A program made the position numbers and the translations under genes. Shown in pieces: positions 9,112 to 18,297 of a stretch of 64,000 nt of DNA; position 1 is the first letter of the stretch; the number at the start of each line of letters is the position of its first letter. The notes below the pieces were generated by a model, which ran no database searches, was not told the DNA's origin, and saw only the letters and a list, made by a program, of their open reading frames with translations. The DNA is from Chersky-840 sp963810195 (GTDB lineage Bacteria > Actinomycetota > Acidimicrobiia > Acidimicrobiales > UBA8190). The stretch covers positions 1,178,001 to 1,242,000 of the forward strand of contig CAWEMO010000001.1 of the NCBI GenBank assembly GCA_963810195.1, given 5' to 3'.

Positions 9112-9887
9112 TTGGCCGCCAGCACCAGGAGCCCGACCGTCTCCCCGACCACCCCGGCGGCGCCGAGGACGTCCCCGGTGAAGCCCCCGAGCCGCCTCTG
9201 CGCGAAGACCACGACCGCGACGATCCCCACCAGCTCGGCTCCCAGCGCGGCCAGGCCGTGCGCCCCCCGGCCGGCGATCGCCATCCCCACCGCCAGCGCG
9301 GCACCCACCAGGCCCGGAACGAGCGCGCCGGCGATGCCGAGGGGGCGTGCGACGGCCACTCCTTCGGCACCGTCGTCGTCGGAGGCAGGCTGATCTCGCT
9401 CGCCGGTCGGCTCCTCGACGAAGGCGGCGGCGAGGCCACCGGGGCGCGCGTAGGGCAGGCACCGGGCCACCACGGCCATCGCGGCGCGCGATGCACACCA
9501 CAGAGCACCGACGACGAGGGGAGCGGCGACCGTCGAGGCGAACGCTCCGTAGCGGAGGATGAGGACGACGAACACGGTGATCGCTCCGAACGCGCCCACG
9601 GCCGGCTCCGCCATCACCTCGAGTCGACGTGCTCGCGACATCGGCGCCAGTAGTCCGTCCCCGGCGTCGGCGAGCCCGTCGAGGTGGAGGTATCCCGTCA
9701 GAACGGCGTCGGCCGCCAGCGCGACCCCGGCCGCAGCGGCAGGGGGCCAGACCCGTCCGGCCGACCACCACAGGCCCCCCACGGCGAGCCCGATGGCGCC
9801 GCCCACGACGGGGAACCAGTCCAGCGTGGCCGGGGAAGGCGTGGCCGCGCCGCCGAAAGGAGTGAGGAACGCCAGGGCCCTGCGCAT
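9105..9887 (-). CDS. cobS: Adenosylcobinamide-GDP ribazoletransferase CobS
   Basis: Polytopic membrane protein of 260 residues that joins adenosylcobinamide-GDP to alpha-ribazole (phosphate), the last step of cobamide assembly. It has the characteristic HLDGLADAGDGL metal-binding motif at about residues 68-79, FLTPFGG at the N-terminus, and several hydrophobic segments. The ATG at 9887 overlaps the cobU stop (TGATG), implying translational coupling. The frame is intact. Confidence 0.94.
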   Translation of the reverse strand: MRRALAFLTPFGGAATPSPATLDWFPVVGGAIGLAVGGLWWSAGRVWPPAAAAGVALAADAVLTGYLHLDGLADAGDGLLAPMSRARRLEVMAEPAVGAFGAITVFVVLILRYGAFASTVAAPLVVGALWCASRAAMAVVARCLPYARPGGLAAAFVEEPTGERDQPASDDDGAEGVAVARPLGIAGALVPGLVGAALAVGMAIAGRGAHGLAALGAELVGIVAVVVFAQRRLGGFTGDVLGAAGVVGETVGLLVLAAKW

Positions 9888-10387
9888 CAGCCGGCCTGGG
9901 GTCGCTCGAGACGCAGCGCGCAGCCCGCCACCACGAGCAGGACCTCGTCGGCCCGGGCGGCCACGGCCTGGTTGAGCGCGCCCAGCGCGTCTCGGAACCG
10001 GCGCCCCTCGGCGGTGGAGGGATGGACCGAGAGCCCGACCTCCTCGGACACCACCACGGTGTCCCCGTCGCGCTCGGCGAGCGCCGAGCACAGTGCTTCG
10101 GCGTCGACCTCCATGGCGGGGGCGGCTCCCACCCACGGACCGAGCGAGTCCACCAACACCGAGCCCGCCACGGTGCGAAGCACCTCTGGGAGGCCCGCGG
10201 CGGCCTGCACCGTGCGCCACTCGGGGGACCGGCGGGCCTGGTGCCGCTCCACCCGCGCGGCCAGGTCGGCGTCGTCGCCCACATCGAGGGTGGCGACATA
10301 GGTGACCGGCGACCCGTGCCCGGCCACCAGGCGCTCGGCCACGACCGACTTCCCGGACCTGGCCCCACCGAGCACGAGCGTGATCAC
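9887..10387 (-). CDS. cobU: Bifunctional adenosylcobinamide kinase / guanylyltransferase CobU
   Basis: 166-residue soluble enzyme that phosphorylates adenosylcobinamide and transfers GMP to it. The P-loop GGARSGKS is at residues 7-14. RVERHQARRSPEWRTV holds the histidine used for guanylylation in this family, and VLVDSLGPWVG and VVSEEVGLSVHP are also conserved. GTG start at 10387 overlaps the cbiZ stop (GTGA). The frame is intact. Confidence 0.94.
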   Translation of the reverse strand: MITLVLGGARSGKSVVAERLVAGHGSPVTYVATLDVGDDADLAARVERHQARRSPEWRTVQAAAGLPEVLRTVAGSVLVDSLGPWVGAAPAMEVDAEALCSALAERDGDTVVVSEEVGLSVHPSTAEGRRFRDALGALNQAVAARADEVLLVVAGCALRLERPQAG

Positions 10388-11156
10388 GCGGCGGCTCCGG
10401 GACCACAACCCGCCAGCACGGCGCGGTGCACGGCGCGGGCGAGGCGAGCACCCCACTGCGAACGCGGACCGCCGAACCGATGGGCGTCGCCCTCGTCCGG
10501 ACAGACGATGCAGACGGCGTCGGAGGCGGTGCCGGTGGCGGGAACCCCCGCGTCCCACAGGGCCTGCGCCTTGGCCTCCGTCACGCTCATGACTGCGTTC
10601 ACCATGGCGGCGGGCGAAAGCCGCTCGGGGACGATGGCGACGATGTTGATGGTGCCCGGTGCCGGGCTCGAGTTGATGGTGCCCGGTGCCGGGCTCGAGT
10701 TGATGGTGCCCGGTGCCGGGCTCGAGTTGATGGTGGCCGGTGCCGTGTCGCGCCGGTCGACGCCGGAGCCGCCGGCGGGCTCGTCGGCCGCGGCCGCCCA
10801 CGTGGGGAAGGTGATGCCGACGGAGACGTCGACACGGGCGCCACCGTCCTCCTCGCGTCGGAGCTGACGCAGGTCGACCGCGGTGAGCATTCCCACCCCG
10901 GGACCGGTGAGCCCGCGGCGGATGCCAATTCGGCGAGATGCACCTCGGGATCGAGCCGTGCGTAGGAATGGGGCACCTGGGCATTGACCACCCACCGTCG
11001 CCGTCCGAGCCCGCCCCCGAACGGTGCGGAGGAAAGCACCGACACTCGCTCGGGAAAGCGCCACACGAGCATGTGCAGCTGGTCTGCGGGTTCGCCGTGC
11101 TCGAAGCACGCGGGTTCGACGTCCATCGCCGAGGAGCGGAGCGTGCGATCGGCCAT
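10384..11156 (-). CDS. cbiZ: Adenosylcobinamide amidohydrolase CbiZ (one frameshift, internal tandem repeat)
   Basis: Salvage enzyme that removes the aminopropanol side chain of (pseudo)cobinamides to give cobyric acid. The N-terminal part (PERVSVLSSAPFGGGLG, then RRRWVVNAQVPHSYARLD) and the C-terminal part (LTGPGVGMLTAVDLRQL, GITFPTWAAA, PGTINIVAIV, LSPAAMVNAVMSVTEAKAQAL, ATGTASDAV) match CbiZ. They sit in different frames joined near 10911, apparently by loss of one base in a G/C run. Unusually, three copies of a nine-residue unit (TINSSPAPG) are inserted just before the conserved GTINI motif. ATG at 11156. Location between cobO and cobU, with a BtuFCD importer, supports corrinoid salvage. 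Confidence 0.88.
10645..10745. repeat. 27-bp tandem repeat inside cbiZ
   Basis: Three identical 27-bp units (10645-10671, 10672-10698, 10699-10725), each beginning GTTGATGGTGCCCGGTGCC, followed by a partial fourth copy with one mismatch. The unit length is a multiple of three, so it adds nine-residue blocks (TINSSPAPG) to CbiZ. It duplicates the coding sequence around the native GTIN motif. Confidence 0.9.
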
Positions 11157-11158
11157 GA

Positions 11159-11731
11159 TCAGTACTCGATCCCCTTGCGCGCCTTGATGCCGCGGTCATA
11201 CGCGTGCTTCACCTTGCGCATCTCGGTCACCGTGTCGGCGATCTCGACGAGCTCGGGGGCGGCGTCGCGGCCGGTAATCACGACGTTGGTCCGCGGGGCG
11301 CGGCCGGTGATCCCCGCCACCACGTCGGCGACGTCGACCCAGCCGTAGGTGATGGCGTAGGTCAGTTCGTCCAGGATGAGCAGGTCGTAGTCACCCGACG
11401 CCAGCTTGGTGCGCGACAGCTCCCAGGCGTGGCGGCCCTTGGCCGCCGTCTCGTCGAGGTCGGTGGACTCCCACGTGAACCCGTCGCCCATCGTCGACCA
11501 CTCGATGCCGAGATGGTCGGCCAGCTTCCGCTCGCCCACCTTCCACTTGCCGCTCTTGACGAACTGCACGACTCCGACCTTCCAACCCCGGGCCCACCCC
11601 CTTCCCATGACGCCGAAGGCCGACGACGACTTGCCCTTGCCGTGCCCCGTGTTGATGATGACCAACGAGGCCGCTCTCGTGGCCGTCTCCGTGTCGTCGG
11701 CCGCGTGGACCTCGGCACCGTCTGTGGTCAT
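11159..11731 (-). CDS. cobO: Cob(I)yrinic acid a,c-diamide adenosyltransferase CobO
   Basis: 190-residue ATP:corrinoid adenosyltransferase of the CobA/CobO/BtuR family; it attaches the 5'-deoxyadenosyl upper ligand. The P-loop NTGHGKGKSSSAFG is at residues 27-40. VVQFVKSGKWKVGE, LLILDELTYAI (Walker B) and NVVITGRDAAPELVEIADTVTEM are family landmarks. The ATG at 11731 has a strong GGAGG ribosome site six bases upstream. It follows the importer ATPase gene. Confidence 0.95.
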   Translation of the reverse strand: MTTDGAEVHAADDTETATRAASLVIINTGHGKGKSSSAFGVMGRGWARGWKVGVVQFVKSGKWKVGERKLADHLGIEWSTMGDGFTWESTDLDETAAKGRHAWELSRTKLASGDYDLLILDELTYAITYGWVDVADVVAGITGRAPRTNVVITGRDAAPELVEIADTVTEMRKVKHAYDRGIKARKGIEY

Positions 11732-11745
11732 GGGATCCTCCTTCG

Positions 11746-12513
11746 TCATCGGGTGCGTTGGGGGACGACGACCAGATCGCCGTCGGCGCGCAGGACGCGG
11801 ACATGGGCGCCGAAATGCCCTGTCAGGGTCTCCTCGGTGAGCACCTCGTCGGGTTTGCCCGTGGCCACAGCACGACCATCGGCGAGAAGGATCAGACGGT
11901 CGGCGAACTGCCCGGCCAACGTGAGGTCGTGCAGGGCACTGAGCACCGTGAGCTCGCGCTCGCGGCGCAGCGCGTCGACCAGCTCGAGGGCCTCGACTCG
12001 GCGGCCGAGGTCGAGTGCGCTGGTCGGCTCGTCGAGGAGCAGGACCGGTGCTTCTTGGGCCAATGCCCGGGCGAGCACCAGGCGCTGCATCTCTCCACCC
12101 GACAAGGTGGCGAGCCGGCGATCCGCCATGGCGGCGAGATCGAGGGAGTCGAGCAGCGAACCGCACACGCGTCGGTCCGCGGCCGTCTCGAAGCCGAAGT
12201 ACCCGATGTGCGGGGTGCGCCCCAGGAGCACGTACTGACCGACGGTCATGTCCGGTGGGAGCACGGGCTGTTGGGGGACGTAGGCGACCAGGCGGGCCAG
12301 GTGCCTGGGTGGCAACCCGGACACCGCGGCGCCGTCGACCCTGATCTCGCCGTCGTGGGGAACGAGGCCGGCGACCGCACTCAGCAGCGTGGTCTTGCCC
12401 GCCCCGTTGGGCCCGATGAGCCCCACCCATTCCCCCGGCCCGACCTCCTCGGACAAGGCGCAGAGGGCCGGGGACGAGCCGTACCGCACCGTGACGGCTT
12501 CCAGGGCGATCAC
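11746..12513 (-). CDS. btuD: Corrinoid ABC transporter ATP-binding protein BtuD
   Basis: ATPase subunit of a cobalamin/iron-siderophore-type importer. Walker A GPNGAGKTT, Q-loop VAYVPQQPVLPP, ABC signature LSGGEMQRL, Walker B VLLLDEPTSALD and the H-loop in LSALHDLTLA are all present. GTG at 12513 is chosen because AAGGG lies about eight bases upstream and the protein then begins VIALEAVTVRYG as expected; the frame extends further upstream without coding signal. Assigned to corrinoids because of the riboswitch and surrounding cob genes. Confidence 0.93.
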   Translation of the reverse strand: MIALEAVTVRYGSSPALCALSEEVGPGEWVGLIGPNGAGKTTLLSAVAGLVPHDGEIRVDGAAVSGLPPRHLARLVAYVPQQPVLPPDMTVGQYVLLGRTPHIGYFGFETAADRRVCGSLLDSLDLAAMADRRLATLSGGEMQRLVLARALAQEAPVLLLDEPTSALDLGRRVEALELVDALRRERELTVLSALHDLTLAGQFADRLILLADGRAVATGKPDEVLTEETLTGHFGAHVRVLRADGDLVVVPQRTR

Positions 12514-12523
12514 GACGGGCCCT

Positions 12524-13624
12524 TCACGTGCTCCGGCCCACACGCCGGGACCGCAGCACGAACAGGAAGAAAGGCGCACCCACGAAGGCGGTGACCACCC
12601 CGATCGGGATCTCGCTGGGCGCCAGCACGGTCCGGGCCGCTACGTCGGCGAGGATCAAAAAGGCCGCTCCGCCGATCATCGACACCGGCATCACCACGCG
12701 GTAACTGGCGTTCGTGCTCAGGCGCACCGTGTGGGGGACGATGATGCCGACGAAGCCGATCAGACCGCTCACCGCCACCGCGGCCGCTGTGCCGAGCGTG
12801 GCTGCAGCGACGACGATAAGGCGGACTCGAGAGGACCGCACTCCCAGGCTGTCGGCCTCGTCCTCCCCCACCCGGAGCACGTCCAGGAGCCGTCGGTGCG
12901 CGATCAGGACCACGGCGCTGAGCGCCACGTACGGGAGGATGAGCAGCACGTCGGACCATGTCGCCACCGTCAGGCTCCCCAGGATCCACCCGTAGACCGC
13001 CTGCAGGTCCTGGGCGTGTTGTTGCTGGAGGAACGTCTGGATGGCGGTGAGGAGCGCGGCGACGGCCACACCGGCGAGCACGATCGACACCGTCGCCCCT
13101 TGTCGCCCCACGGTCGCGCCGACCACGTACGTCAGCGTGACCGCGCCCACGGCCCCGGCGAAGGCCGCCAGCGGCAGGAGCTCGGAGAGCCGCGACCCTG
13201 CCACGATGACCACCGTGGCACCGAGGCCTGCGCCCGCAGCCACGCCGAGCAGGTACGGGTCTGCCAGCGGATTGCGGAAGACCCCCTGAAACGCTGCCCC
13301 ACCCCCGGCCAGCATGGCGCCGACCATGCCGCCGAGGACGACCCTCGGAAGCCGGATCTGCCAAAGGATGTCGGCATCGATGCGGCTCACCCCCGCGTGG
13401 AAGTGCACGAACGGGAGGTGCGACGCCATGACGCGCAGGGCAGCGGAGAACGACACGTCGGCCGGGCCGATCGACACGCCGAGCAACACCGCGCCGGCCA
13501 GGGCGCCCAAGGCGACGATGACCGCACGATGCGCCGACACCGGCCGCAGCGACGGGTTGCGCATGCACAGCGCGGTGCCTGGTTCCTCGGCGCGCAGCGG
13601 CCGCTGCGGCAAGGTTGTGCTCAC
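12524..13624 (-). CDS. btuC: Corrinoid ABC transporter permease BtuC
   Basis: FecCD/BtuC-family permease, about 366 residues with roughly ten membrane helices. Conserved elements are IRLPRVVLGGMVGAMLAGGGAAFQGVFRNPLADPYLLGVAAGAGLGA (read in parts), GLIGFVGIIVPHTVRL (the ATPase-coupling region) and the C-terminal GEIPIGVVTA-like segment SEIPIGVVTAFVGAPFF. The GTG start at 13624 overlaps the btuF stop (GTGA); an ATG about 20 codons later is an alternative. Forms a transporter with BtuF and BtuD. Confidence 0.93.
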   Translation of the reverse strand: MSTTLPQRPLRAEEPGTALCMRNPSLRPVSAHRAVIVALGALAGAVLLGVSIGPADVSFSAALRVMASHLPFVHFHAGVSRIDADILWQIRLPRVVLGGMVGAMLAGGGAAFQGVFRNPLADPYLLGVAAGAGLGATVVIVAGSRLSELLPLAAFAGAVGAVTLTYVVGATVGRQGATVSIVLAGVAVAALLTAIQTFLQQQHAQDLQAVYGWILGSLTVATWSDVLLILPYVALSAVVLIAHRRLLDVLRVGEDEADSLGVRSSRVRLIVVAAATLGTAAAVAVSGLIGFVGIIVPHTVRLSTNASYRVVMPVSMIGGAAFLILADVAARTVLAPSEIPIGVVTAFVGAPFFLFVLRSRRVGRST

Positions 13625-14570
13625 GTTCGGGCCGCGTGCTTTCTCATGGCGGTCTCCACCGTCTGCAACAGGTCGACGATGCGCGGCCCCCAGCGCGACG
13701 CGATGTCGTCGTCGAGCCCGACCACCTGCCCGGTGCGGACGGCCTTCATCGTCGACCACCCCGGCCGGAGCGCGACGGTGTGCGCCGACTGCCCGCAGCA
13801 GATGGTGTCGGCCAGGAAGACCCAGTCCGGGTTCGACTGCACGATGAACTCCGCCGACAGCTGCGGGTAGCCTCCGCTCGATGCGACCGACGGGGCGCTG
13901 TCGGCGATGTCGTGCAACCCGAGGAGGCCAAGCACCTTTCCGATGAAGGTGGACGACGTCACCGAGTAGTACGACGGTTCGAGCTCGTAGTAGTAGGTCT
14001 GCCCCGCGTCGGACTTGGGCGCGTCCTGCACGATGGCGGCGATCTGTGCCCTCACACGGGCGGCCTCTGCTTCTGCCGCCTGCACATGGCCGGTGGCCTC
14101 TCCGAGCTGGCCGTACTGGGCATAGGCGTCGGCGAGCGTCTCGGCAGGGGGAAGGGAGAGGACCGGGATGCCCAAGGTCGCGAGCCGCCCGGTGAGCCCG
14201 GTGCTGTCGCCCGCCACGACCACGAGGTCGGGACGGTACGACACGATGGCCTCGACGTTGGGCGCCAGCTCGTCGAGATCCGTCCGGGGTGCGTCCTCGG
14301 GATAGTCGGAGTACTTGTCGACGGCCTTCACCTGGCTCCCGGCGCCGATGGCGTACAGCATCTCGGTCGCCGTCGGCGACAGCGACACGATGGCGCGGGG
14401 CGCGCCCGGATCCGCACCGTGCCGTTGGCCGCCGGGATGGAGACCGGGAACGAGCCGGTCGCCGAGGCGCCGGTCGCGGTCGCAGCGAGCGAGGAGCTGC
14501 TGCACGCCGCAGCCAGCACACCGAGCACGGCGCACAGCGCAAGGAGCGTCCGCCGAGAGCGCTCGAGCAT
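13621..14570 (-). CDS. btuF: Corrinoid-binding lipoprotein BtuF (one frameshift)
   Basis: Substrate-binding protein of the importer. The N-terminus is a lipoprotein signal (RRTLLALCAVLGVLAAACSSSS) with the lipobox cysteine. The body is a TroA/BtuF-type periplasmic-binding fold: IVSLSPTATEMLYAIGAGSQVKAVD, DLVVVAGD, GIPVLSLP and the C-terminal RWGPRIVDLLQTVETAM. The two parts are in different frames, joined near 14400 in a GCGCGCCCCGC run. The ATG at 14570 has GGAGG eight bases upstream. First gene after the cobalamin riboswitch. Confidence 0.9.
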
Positions 14571-14639
14571 GTGGTCATCCTCCATCGGGTCGCGGAGGAC
14601 GAAGTGCGCCCGCTGCGACACCAGACGGCGGTGTCCAAC

Positions 14640-14800
14640 GAACCGCCCTTCCTCCGAGGACAGGTTTCGCCGGTGCAGGACAGGCGTCCGGGCTCGTCCC
14701 CCGAGAGGGCATCACCGTTGCGGGACAGCGCCGGGATCTCACCGGCCTTCGCTGGGCCTACACCACTCCGGCTGGCCACCGAAGCGCCCTGACGTTACCC
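14640..14800 (-). promoter_or_regulatory. Cobalamin riboswitch
   Basis: On the minus strand, about 70 bases upstream of btuF. It contains the core GCCGGTGAGATCCCGGCGC followed by CTGTCCCGCAACGGTGA and, further on, the B12-box-like AGCCCGGACGCCTGTCC. These are hallmarks of the cobalamin riboswitch, with the expected order and spacing. The upstream arm around GCTTCGGTGGC lies near 14770-14797; the outer boundaries are approximate. It should lower expression of the whole btuF-cobQ operon when adenosylcobalamin is abundant. Confidence 0.9.
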
Positions 14801-14852
14801 CCCTGCCGGGGTACTGCGCCACCGTCACCGCATCGTCCCCGAGGCCCCGGCG

Positions 14853-16259
14853 TCAGTCCGGCGCGACCTCGTCGAAGCCGATGGCCGTCTCGAGCGCGGC
14901 GGCCGAGCGGATGACCACCAGGTCCGCGTGCTGGGGACCGACGAGCTGGATGCCCACCGGCAGGCCCTCGGAGGTGAGCCCGGCACACACCGACGCCGCC
15001 GGGGAGCGGGTCATGTTGAAGGGATAGGTGAAGCGCGCCCAGTTGGCCTCGAGCTCTCCGTTGACCAAGCCCTGGCCTTGCAACGCGCGCGGTGGGGGCG
15101 GTCCCGCGCATGTGGGGGTCAGCAGCAGGCGAACCTCACGGAAGAGCTCGACGAGACGCAGGTTCAGGTCGTGACAGGCGTCCAACGCCCGCACGAGGTC
15201 GAGGGCGCTCAGGTGCTCGGCGGCCCAGTCGACCTGCGCGGCCAGGAGCGGGTCGACCTTGTCCCAGAGGTCCGTGCCCCGGTAGGGCTCGAGCGTCCGC
15301 CAGTTGTAGGACATCGCCATCGTCAGCCAGTCGCGCACGGGGTCCTCGTCGAAGACGGTCTCGATCTCGATCACTTCGGTCCCGAGGGACTCGAGCCTCC
15401 CCACGGCGTCCTCGCACAGTGCGCGGACCTCGTCGTCGAGTGGTGCGTACCCGAGCGTCGGCGACCACGCCACCTTGGCGGGCAGTCGCGGCTCGTCGAG
15501 CGCAGCGAGCCACGACGCCTCAGGCCGTGGGAGCGACCGGATGTCGGTGGGGTCGGGACCGACGGCGACGTCGAGCGCGAGGACCACGTCGCCGACGCGC
15601 CTGGCCATCGGCCCCTTGGTGGACAGGTCCAGCCAGCCCGACCCGTCCTCCCCGCCCGAGGGCACCCGCCCCAGGGAAGGCTTGACGCCACTCAGCCCGC
15701 AACACGAAGAGGGGATACGAATCGACCCGCCCCCGTCGGACCCGGTGGCGAGGGGGACCATCCCCGAGGCGACGGCGGCGGCGGCCCCTCCCGAGGACCC
15801 TCCGGGGCTGTAGGCCAGGTTCCACGGATTGCACGTCGGCCCGAACACGGCGTTGTCGGTGTCGGCCTTCCACCCGAGCTCAGGCGTGTTGGTCTTCCCC
15901 ACCACCACGCCCCCGGCCGCCCGAAGTCGTGCCACGAAGGGGGAGTCGGCGACCGCCACGGGGCCGCCCGCGAAGAGCGCGGACCCCTGGGACGTGACGA
16001 AACCCGCCGCGTCGTCGAGGTCCTTCACGCCGACGGGGATGCCGGCCAACGGGCCGGGGTCCTCGCCGGCCGCCACCGCGTCGTCGATCCGCTGCGCCGC
16101 TTCGAGGGCACCGTCGGCATCGACCGCGACGAACGCGTTGACGGCGGGATTGCGCGCCTCGATGCGCTCGAGCGCATGGGTGACGAGCTCACGGGCGGGT
16201 CGCCGGCCCGACCGCACCGCGGCCGCCAGGTCGGCGAGCGTCTCACGACGGAAGTCCAT
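14853..16259 (-). CDS. Amidase-signature family hydrolase
   Basis: 468-residue soluble amidase. The Ser-cisSer-Lys triad is visible: Lys in IPVGVKDLDD, the cis-Ser in the glycine/serine motif SPGGSSGGAAAAVASG, and the nucleophile Ser in GSDGGGSIRIPSS. The GLSGVKPSLGRVP segment and the C-terminal LPVGIQLVGPQHAD are typical. The length matches the family. Substrate cannot be told from sequence (GatA-like amidases, nylon-oligomer hydrolases and acylamidases all share these motifs). No gatB or gatC is adjacent, so a free-standing amidase is more likely. Transcribed away from the neighbouring VOC gene. Confidence 0.9.
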   Translation of the reverse strand: MDFRRETLADLAAAVRSGRRPARELVTHALERIEARNPAVNAFVAVDADGALEAAQRIDDAVAAGEDPGPLAGIPVGVKDLDDAAGFVTSQGSALFAGGPVAVADSPFVARLRAAGGVVVGKTNTPELGWKADTDNAVFGPTCNPWNLAYSPGGSSGGAAAAVASGMVPLATGSDGGGSIRIPSSCCGLSGVKPSLGRVPSGGEDGSGWLDLSTKGPMARRVGDVVLALDVAVGPDPTDIRSLPRPEASWLAALDEPRLPAKVAWSPTLGYAPLDDEVRALCEDAVGRLESLGTEVIEIETVFDEDPVRDWLTMAMSYNWRTLEPYRGTDLWDKVDPLLAAQVDWAAEHLSALDLVRALDACHDLNLRLVELFREVRLLLTPTCAGPPPPRALQGQGLVNGELEANWARFTYPFNMTRSPAASVCAGLTSEGLPVGIQLVGPQHADLVVIRSAAALETAIGFDEVAPD

Positions 16260-16388
16260 GTCCCTCGCGTAGCACGCCCGGACGCACGGCGCCGGACCGG
16301 GGTTCGGAGGTCGCCCCCGGGGGAGCAGGACAGGTCGCTCCCGGGGAGGAGATGGACACGCCGGTACGGCGCACGGCAACCTGGGCCG

Positions 16389-17300
16389 ATGCCCTCCACC
16401 ATCGACGGGGCCGCTCTCGACCACGTGGCGGTGGCCGTGGAACGGTGGGCCGACGCGTGGCCACGCTATGCCGTCGAGCTCGGGGGGGCCTGGAGCTCGG
16501 GGGGACTCAACGTCGGCTTCGGCCCCGCCCAGCTGCGGTACGCCAACGCGGGGCGGGTCGAGATCCTCCAGCCGTACCGACCACAGGACAACCCGTTCCT
16601 GCGCCGCTTCCTCGACCGCCATGGGCCCGGCCCCCACCATCTCACCTTCAAGGTGCCCGATCTCGCCGCTGCCCTCGACATCGCCCGTGACGCGGGCTTC
16701 GCGCCGGTAGGGGTGGACCTCGACAGTCCCGACTGGAAGGAGGCGTTCCTCCACCCGCGCCAGGCCACCGGCATCGTGGTGCAGCTGGCCCAGGCCGCCT
16801 ACGCGTGGGAGTCGCCACCGCCCGAAGGGTTCCCCATGGCGCGCCGGGACCCGCCGGCGTCCCTGCTCCGGGTGACGCACGCCGTCGCGGAACTGGACGC
16901 GGGCCTGGCGCTGTTCGAGGTGCTGCTGGGCGGGAGGCGCGTGTCCGACGGGGATGCGCCCGACCGGACATGGCAGTTCGTCGACCTGGAGTGGCCCGGC
17001 CCTCCCGCGCTCCGCCTGGTGGCGCCCCACCCCGCCACCCGCGCCACGACACCTGGCGAAGAGACGCTCCGGGCGTGGCTGGGAGACCTTTCGGGGCGGC
17101 TGCACCACCTCGTCTTCGCGCTCGCTCCCGGCGAGGACGGCGCGGCCCGGCCCGGGCCCGCCGGTGCCGACGACCTCCACACGAAGACCGGCGTCCCCGG
17201 CCTCCTGCCGACCGAGGGCCCGGCGCGCGTCGTCGAGCCCCCGGACAACCTCGGCACGCGACTGGTCCTGATCCGCGCCGCACCGGGGAACGGCACGTGA
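16389..17300 (+). CDS. Two-domain VOC (glyoxalase-fold) protein
   Basis: 303 residues. The N-terminal half is a vicinal-oxygen-chelate domain similar to methylmalonyl-CoA epimerase-type proteins: LDHVAVAV, VEILQP, GPGPHHLTFKVPDLAAALD, and ATGIVVQLAQ. The second half (LLRVTHAVAELDAGLALFEVLLGGRR, then GRLHHLVFAL) repeats the fold, with histidines and glutamates that could bind a metal. The reaction is unknown. ATG at 16389, 130 bases from the divergent amidase gene. Confidence 0.8.
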   Translation: MPSTIDGAALDHVAVAVERWADAWPRYAVELGGAWSSGGLNVGFGPAQLRYANAGRVEILQPYRPQDNPFLRRFLDRHGPGPHHLTFKVPDLAAALDIARDAGFAPVGVDLDSPDWKEAFLHPRQATGIVVQLAQAAYAWESPPPEGFPMARRDPPASLLRVTHAVAELDAGLALFEVLLGGRRVSDGDAPDRTWQFVDLEWPGPPALRLVAPHPATRATTPGEETLRAWLGDLSGRLHHLVFALAPGEDGAARPGPAGADDLHTKTGVPGLLPTEGPARVVEPPDNLGTRLVLIRAAPGNGT

Positions 17301-17373
17301 CCAGCCACAGCCGTCCCGGCGCAACCGGTGGCGTCACCACCATTAGCCTGGTGCGCACGTTGAGCGAGGAACG

Positions 17374-18297
17374 GTGACCGACGACGACTCCGGCGCCCCC
17401 GGCGGCGCCGCGCCCAAGCTGACGATCAGCCAGCGCCTCCTCACGGCGCTGCCCAATCTCCAGCGCCAGCCTGCGCCCACGGCTCCGGCCCGGGCGCAGC
17501 CCTCGGCACGGGCCAAGACAGGCTCGGGCCGACCCACGGACGCGGCTGCCACGACCGGGGACGGTGCCGAAGAGGCCGACGCCGCCCTCGACCGGGGATC
17601 CTCCGACGCCGCCGCCAACGGCACCGCCACCGGGCTCGGCGGACTCCTGCGCGGGTCGGCGTCGAAGCCCGCGTCCGCCAGGGGCAGAACGCGTTCGGCC
17701 GAAGTGCTCGAGCACATGAGCCGTGAGGAGATCGCCCATCGCATCAAGAAGCTCGACGACCGGGAGCGATTCCTCGCCCTGTCGGCGGCGCCCCTCGGTG
17801 TCGCCGTCGGCGTCGGTCTCACCCTGGTCACCATCCACCTCAACCCGGCGGCGGGCCACGCCAAGCACGTGGCCCCGTCGACCATCTATCTCGAAGGCGG
17901 GGCCCGCATCCTGTTGTCGGGCGTCGTGGTGGCCGCCGCCATGACCCGTCGGCGTTCCTTCGTCGGCTTCGCGCTGCTGTTCCTGGGCACCTCCATGGGT
18001 GCCCCCCTGTTCGCGCTGCCCTTCTGGGCGCTCGGCGGCTACCTGATCTGGCGGGTGTTCAAGTTCCAGAAGGCTCTCAGCGCCAAGAACTCGACGTCGG
18101 CGAAAACGTCGGGCAGCGGGCGCATCCCGGCCAACCCCCGCGCCGCGGGGCGCGCCGGCGCGGCCGCGGCGCGCCAGCGCGCCCAGGACCCGCGCCGACG
18201 CGGCCGCAAGGAGCCCGCGCCCGCCGGGCCGACCCCGTCCAAGCGCTACACCCCGCCGCGACCGACCCGACCCCGGCCCCCCGCCCCACCGGCCTGA
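17374..18297 (+). CDS. Membrane protein with basic Ala/Pro-rich tail, unknown
   Basis: 307 residues with a GTG start preceded by GAGGA. Residues 1-120 are low-complexity and probably disordered. Then comes a charged motif (SREEIAHRIKKLDDRERFLALS) and three hydrophobic segments (about 130-150, 170-190, 195-225) ending WALGGYLIWRVFKFQKAL. The C-terminal 70 residues are Arg/Lys/Pro/Ala-rich. I recognise no family function. Its 3' end overlaps the convergent TetR gene by about 50 bases. Confidence 0.7.
   Translation: MTDDDSGAPGGAAPKLTISQRLLTALPNLQRQPAPTAPARAQPSARAKTGSGRPTDAAATTGDGAEEADAALDRGSSDAAANGTATGLGGLLRGSASKPASARGRTRSAEVLEHMSREEIAHRIKKLDDRERFLALSAAPLGVAVGVGLTLVTIHLNPAAGHAKHVAPSTIYLEGGARILLSGVVVAAAMTRRRSFVGFALLFLGTSMGAPLFALPFWALGGYLIWRVFKFQKALSAKNSTSAKTSGSGRIPANPRAAGRAGAAAARQRAQDPRRRGRKEPAPAGPTPSKRYTPPRPTRPRPPAPPA

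Noticed and set aside
10645..10745. Possible CRISPR-like array
   Set aside because: The repeats are directly adjacent without spacers and lie in frame inside cbiZ.
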